Shown here piece after piece: positions 60,572 to 64,000 of a stretch of 64,000 nt of DNA (position 1 is its first letter; each line of letters begins with the position of its first letter). The notes under the pieces are model-generated. The model did no database searches. It worked only from the letters and a program-made list of their open reading frames with translations, and was not told the origin of the DNA. The DNA comes from Pseudomonas costantinii (GTDB lineage: Bacteria > Pseudomonadota > Gammaproteobacteria > Pseudomonadales > Pseudomonadaceae). The position numbers were made by a program, and so were the translations under genes. The stretch lies in assembly GCF_001870435.1 (NCBI RefSeq), contig NZ_MDDR01000034.1, positions 620,001 to 684,000 on the forward strand, in the 5' to 3' direction.

Positions 60572-61441
60572 TTAATGGTTCTCTTCGTGCGCCATCGACA
60601 GGTAGACGATGGTCAGCATCATGAAGATGAAGGCCTGCAGGGTGATGATCAGGATGTGGAACACAGCCCACGCCCACTGCAGAACTACGCCCAGGCCGCT
60701 AAGCCAGAGCAGACCACTGCCGAACATCACAGCGATCAGAATGAACACCAGCTCGCCGGCATACATGTTGCCGAACAGTCGCAGAGCCAGGGAAATCGGC
60801 TTGGCGATCAGCGTTACGAATTCCAGCAGGAAGTTCACCGGGATCAGCAGGGCTTGAACGAAGATGTTCTTGCTGCCGAACGGGTGCAGGGTCAGTTCGC
60901 CGATGAAGCCACCGATGCCCTTGACCTTGATGCTGTAGAAAATGATCAACGCAAACACCGACAGGGCCATGCCCAAGGTGGCGTTAGGGTCCGTGGTGGA
61001 AACCGCACGGAATGGAATGTGGTGATCGCCGGAAATCAGGATGGCCAGTTGAGGAATCCAGTCGACCGGTACCAGGTCGACGGCGTTCATCAGGAACACC
61101 CAGACGAAGATGGTCAGTGCCAGCGGTGCAATCACCGGGCTACGGCCATGGAAGCTGTCTTTCACGCTGCCATCGACGAATTCGACCAATACTTCAACGA
61201 AGTTCTGCAAAGCACCTGGCTGACCGGAAGTCGCCTTCTTTGCCGCCATGCGGAAAATCAGGACGAAAATCAGACCCAATGCGACCGACCAGCCCAGAGT
61301 ATCCAGGTGGAAAGCCCAGAAACCCATTTCTTTGGCTTCTGCTGCGGAGTGGGCAAAGCCCCAGCCGCCATTGGGTAGCTGACCGAAGGTCAGGTTCTGC
61401 AAGTGGTGCTGGATATAGCCCGAAGCGGTTGTTTCTGCCAT
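60572..61441 (-). CDS. atpB: ATP synthase a subunit
   Basis: A 289-residue membrane stator containing the proton half-channels. The essential arginine lies in the helix ISLALRLFGNMYAGELVFIL, and the last helix has LQAFIFMMLTIVYLSMAHEE. The N-terminal periplasmic part (about 1-45) is as long as in other pseudomonads. Confidence 0.97.
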   Translation of the reverse strand: MAETTASGYIQHHLQNLTFGQLPNGGWGFAHSAAEAKEMGFWAFHLDTLGWSVALGLIFVLIFRMAAKKATSGQPGALQNFVEVLVEFVDGSVKDSFHGRSPVIAPLALTIFVWVFLMNAVDLVPVDWIPQLAILISGDHHIPFRAVSTTDPNATLGMALSVFALIIFYSIKVKGIGGFIGELTLHPFGSKNIFVQALLIPVNFLLEFVTLIAKPISLALRLFGNMYAGELVFILIAVMFGSGLLWLSGLGVVLQWAWAVFHILIITLQAFIFMMLTIVYLSMAHEENH

Positions 61442-61457
61442 GGTTGCCTCAAACGCC

Positions 61458-61865
61458 CTAAGGTCTCGAAAGTCTTGTTTTCATTAGCAGGGGAGCGAAC
61501 CAGCTGACCAGTTGGGTCAACACGAAGACGCCGAATACAGCCAGCGGCGCCAATGGCTTCACACCTGCAAAGGTCAGTGCAAACAGCACTGCCGTCAAAA
61601 TCAGTTTCCCTGCCTCGCCGGCATAAAAAGACCGGACGATAGCCTGGGCTGCTCGGGCGCCGGAAAACCGAAAGGCCCTGTGAGCAAAATACATATTGGG
61701 CAGCAAGGCTATCAGGCCTCCGCAGAGTCCTGAATATCCGGCAACGACTCCATGCCAGTACCAAAGCGCCAATGCGGCGATCAGCAAAATGACAAATTGA
61801 GCCAATAAAACCGGAAAAACGGCCAAGCGATGGAACGGCAACGTGTTTGGCGTGCGGGTTTCCAT
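61458..61865 (-). CDS. atpI: ATP synthase protein I
   Basis: A 135-residue small membrane protein with four hydrophobic segments (VLLAQFVILLIAALALWYW, GGLIALLPNMYFA, ILTAVLFALTFAGV, LAVFGVFVLTQLVSW). It matches AtpI, an assembly factor for the c ring. The ATG at 61865 follows GAGGAGCAAGA; an in-frame GTG sits directly before it. It is the first gene of the atp operon, 16 bp before atpB. The 145-bp spacer to parB should hold the operon promoter. Confidence 0.92.
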   Translation of the reverse strand: METRTPNTLPFHRLAVFPVLLAQFVILLIAALALWYWHGVVAGYSGLCGGLIALLPNMYFAHRAFRFSGARAAQAIVRSFYAGEAGKLILTAVLFALTFAGVKPLAPLAVFGVFVLTQLVSWFAPLLMKTRLSRP

Positions 61866-62013
61866 CACTCTTGCTCCTCAATGGTCGGCTGCCGGAAATC
61901 AATAACTTGGCATAATTTGTGCCGACAAAATGCGCGCAGAGTATAGGGGCGGTTCAGCCCCTATTCAACTGTCGGGTAGTGTTTTCCGATCGCGCGCTAC
62001 ATAAGCAAATGTT

Positions 62014-62886
62014 TCAGCGGATGTGGGCAAGGACGCCCTGAAGCTCATCTAGCGAGTTATATCCGATGACCAATTGCCCTTTGCCTTTCTTGCCGTGACG
62101 AATCTGCACCGCAGAGCCTAGGCGCTCAGCCAGGCGCTGCTCGAGGCGCGCGATATCCGGATCAGGTTTGGCGGTTTCGACCGGTGCAGGTTTGCCGCTG
62201 AGCCACTGGCGAACCAGGGCCTCGGTCTGACGAACGGTGAGACCTCGTGCGACAACGTGTCGCGCCCCTTCAACCTGTTGATTTTCCGGCAAACCGAGCA
62301 AAGCACGGGCATGACCCATTTCCAGGTCGCCGTGGGACAGCATGGTCTTGATGACTTCCGGCAACGCAATCAGACGCAGCAAGTTGGACACAGTCACGCG
62401 GGATTTACCCACCGCCTCGGCCACTTGTTGCTGGGTCAGCTGGAATTCCTGCTGCAAACGCTGCAAGGCGATCGCTTCTTCGATCGGATTGAGGTCTTCA
62501 CGCTGGATGTTTTCGATCAACGCCATGGCAATGGCGGTTTCATCCGGCACATCGCGCACCATCGCCGGGATGGTTTCTTTGCCTGCCTGCTGGCTGGCGC
62601 GCCAGCGGCGTTCACCGGCGATGATTTCAAAGCGCCCACCACCGATCGGGCGTACCACGATCGGCTGCATCACGCCCTGAACCTTGATCGAATTAGCCAG
62701 TTCTTCCAGTGCCTGGGGATCCATGTCCCGGCGTGGCTGGTATTTGCCGCGCTGGATCAAGTCCAGTGGCAGGTGCTGTAACTCGCGCTCGTCGGCCTGC
62801 ACCGCTTGTTCTTCAAGCGATGTGACAGTCGGACCACTCAGCAGTGCATCCAGTCCACGTCCGAGACCTCGTTTCTTGACGGCCAT
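62014..62886 (-). CDS. parB: Chromosome partitioning protein ParB
   Basis: A 290-residue DNA-binding CTPase. It starts MAVKKRGLGRGLDALLSG. The N-terminal nuclease-like CTP-binding motif GERRWRASQ, the QREDLNPIEEA segment and the helix-turn-helix QQVAEAVGKSRVTVSNLLRL are all present. The C-terminal dimerisation tail starts near 235. I saw no parS site (GTTCCACGTGGAAC-like) in the window. It lies nine bases after parA. Confidence 0.96.
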   Translation of the reverse strand: MAVKKRGLGRGLDALLSGPTVTSLEEQAVQADERELQHLPLDLIQRGKYQPRRDMDPQALEELANSIKVQGVMQPIVVRPIGGGRFEIIAGERRWRASQQAGKETIPAMVRDVPDETAIAMALIENIQREDLNPIEEAIALQRLQQEFQLTQQQVAEAVGKSRVTVSNLLRLIALPEVIKTMLSHGDLEMGHARALLGLPENQQVEGARHVVARGLTVRQTEALVRQWLSGKPAPVETAKPDPDIARLEQRLAERLGSAVQIRHGKKGKGQLVIGYNSLDELQGVLAHIR

Positions 62887-62895
62887 GGGGATTCC

Positions 62896-63693
62896 TTAAG
62901 TTGGCTGGGCTGCAGCGGTGCGTGAGTTGCGGCGTTGACGGCGAACCATCTCGCCTGCCAATGCCAGGTAGGCAATGGCACCACGCGATGATTTGTCGTA
63001 CGCCAGCGCGGGCATGCCATAGCTTGGCGCTTCGGCCAAGCGGATGTTGCGTGGAATCACGGTGTCGTAAAGCTGTTCGCCAAAGTGTTCCTTGAGCTGC
63101 GCCGACACATCGTTCATCAGGCTCAGGCGCGGATCGTACATCGTGCGCAGCAAGCCTTCGATTTGCAGGTTCGGGTTGAGCAACTCGGCGATACGCTTGA
63201 TGTTATCCACAAGATCACTCAAGCCTTCCAGCGCGAAGTACTCGCACTGCATGGGGATAATCACCCCGTCGGCAGCCACTAACGCGTTCAGTGTCAGCAT
63301 CGACAGCGACGGTGGGCAGTCGATCAAAATGTAGTCGTAGTTCTCGCGGATCGGTGCCAAGGCGCTGCGCAGACGGCTTTCTTTCATCTGCATTTCCAGC
63401 AGCACCACTTCCGCCGCGGTCAAATCGCGGTTGGCCGGCAGCAGTTGATAACCGCCGTGTTCGGAGTAGTGCATGGCCTGGGCCAGGTCGCACTCGCCAA
63501 TCAGCAAGTCGTAGACCGAGTTTTCCAGGCCGTGTTTATCCACACCGCTACCCATGGTGGCGTTGCCCTGTGGATCGAGATCGATCAACAGCACCCGGCG
63601 CTTGGTGGCGACCAGGGATGCTGCGAGGTTGATGCAGGTGGTGGTTTTGCCCACGCCACCTTTCTGGTTCGCTATCGCGAATACCTTAGCCAT
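62896..63693 (-). CDS. parA: Chromosome partitioning ATPase ParA
   Basis: A 265-residue deviant Walker ATPase from the ATG at 63693. The motif NQKGGVGKTTTCINLA is at residues 8-23, with the second Walker part YILIDCPPSLSML. It works with ParB to segregate the origin region. Two perfect DnaA boxes lie within it (63203-63211 and 63536-63544). Confidence 0.97.
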   Translation of the reverse strand: MAKVFAIANQKGGVGKTTTCINLAASLVATKRRVLLIDLDPQGNATMGSGVDKHGLENSVYDLLIGECDLAQAMHYSEHGGYQLLPANRDLTAAEVVLLEMQMKESRLRSALAPIRENYDYILIDCPPSLSMLTLNALVAADGVIIPMQCEYFALEGLSDLVDNIKRIAELLNPNLQIEGLLRTMYDPRLSLMNDVSAQLKEHFGEQLYDTVIPRNIRLAEAPSYGMPALAYDKSSRGAIAYLALAGEMVRRQRRNSRTAAAQPT

Positions 63694-63711
63694 TCTTGCT
63701 TGTGTTCCCAA

Positions 63712-64000
63712 TCATGCCGTGCGGCGCAGTATCAGCAGATGGCGTTGGCCTTGGCAACCAGGTACGGCCAAGGCGTGTTCGCTATCGAGGTGGAAGTCTG
63801 CCGGCAATGCTAACAGCTCGTCGCTTGGATGAACGCCCTTCATTGCCAGCCAGCGGGTGTCGCGGTCGCCTAAGTGGCGGGTCCAGTTACTGAAATTCTC
63901 CATGCTGCTGAATGCCCGGGAAACAATCCCGTTGAAAGGCAGTTCAGGCGTGAACTCTTCGACCCGGCTGTGGATAACTTGAAGATTATCCAGCTTGAGT
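63712..64000 (-). CDS. rsmG: 16S rRNA (guanine-N7) methyltransferase RsmG, 3' part
   Basis: The frame runs off the right edge, so only about the last 95 residues are visible: LKLDNLQVIHSRVEEF, then ELPFNGIVSRAFSS, then MENFSNWTRHL and the end HLLILRRTA. These match the C-terminal half of RsmG (GidB), where V-x-SRAF is the conserved motif near the SAM site. Its place beside parA is conserved in pseudomonads. A DnaA box lies in it at 63969-63977. Confidence 0.9.
   Translation of the reverse strand, partial: LKLDNLQVIHSRVEEFTPELPFNGIVSRAFSSMENFSNWTRHLGDRDTRWLAMKGVHPSDELLALPADFHLDSEHALAVPGCQGQRHLLILRRTA

Noticed and set aside
62014..64000. parS centromere site near parAB
   Set aside because: I searched by eye for GTTCCACGTGGAAC-like palindromes and saw none in this window; they may lie closer to the origin.

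Overview
This window looks like a Pseudomonas fluorescens-group chromosome close to the replication origin. The evidence is the run rsmG-parA-parB-atpIBEFHAGDC-glmU-glmR-glmS, the GC-rich host coding bias, fluorescens-type palindromic repeats, and an unusual number of perfect DnaA boxes in the host parts. No rRNA, tRNA, CRISPR array or cas gene was seen.

0-17.3 kb (host): the end of an amidohydrolase gene, a DUF3617 protein, cardiolipin synthase, cyclopropane fatty acid synthase, and a bufferin-type RiPP cluster (Cys-rich precursor, DUF692 enzyme, DUF2063 partner). Next is a four-gene operon of three SPFH/HflK-C-like proteins and a metal P1B-ATPase with no metal-binding domain. Divergent from it is a six-gene lipid operon that resembles E. 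coli ynbABCD, with an added acyltransferase and a small membrane protein.

17.3-29.9 kb (host): two long palindromic repeats bracket a DUF6124-like gene whose leader looks like a transcription attenuator. Then come an Lrp-type regulator, a LysE exporter, a giant alpha-2-macroglobulin with penicillin-binding protein 1C, a GIDE-like protein, LemA, and a small protein often labelled N-acetylglutamate synthase.

30.0-50.46 kb: a Tn7-like transposon of about 20.5 kb, inserted about 25-30 bp past the glmS stop codon (attTn7). The right end beside glmS carries dense TnsB-like sites and an intrinsic terminator, then tnsA, tnsB, tnsC, tnsD and a second TniQ-family gene. There is no tnsE. The cargo is a complete chaperone-usher fimbrial operon (major pilin, chaperone, usher, tip protein) and a signalling module: LuxR-type response regulator, BvgS/RocS-type hybrid kinase, RocR-like EAL protein without a receiver, and a separate degenerate receiver. 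The layout suggests mobile, self-regulated adhesion. The left end carries three spaced TnsB-like sites.

50.5-64 kb (host): glmS, glmR and glmU (UDP-GlcNAc supply), the full F1Fo ATP synthase operon, the parAB partition genes and the 3' part of rsmG, all on the minus strand.

Most starts were chosen from ribosome binding sites and family alignment remembered rather than computed. Functions come from motifs and context; no database search was run.
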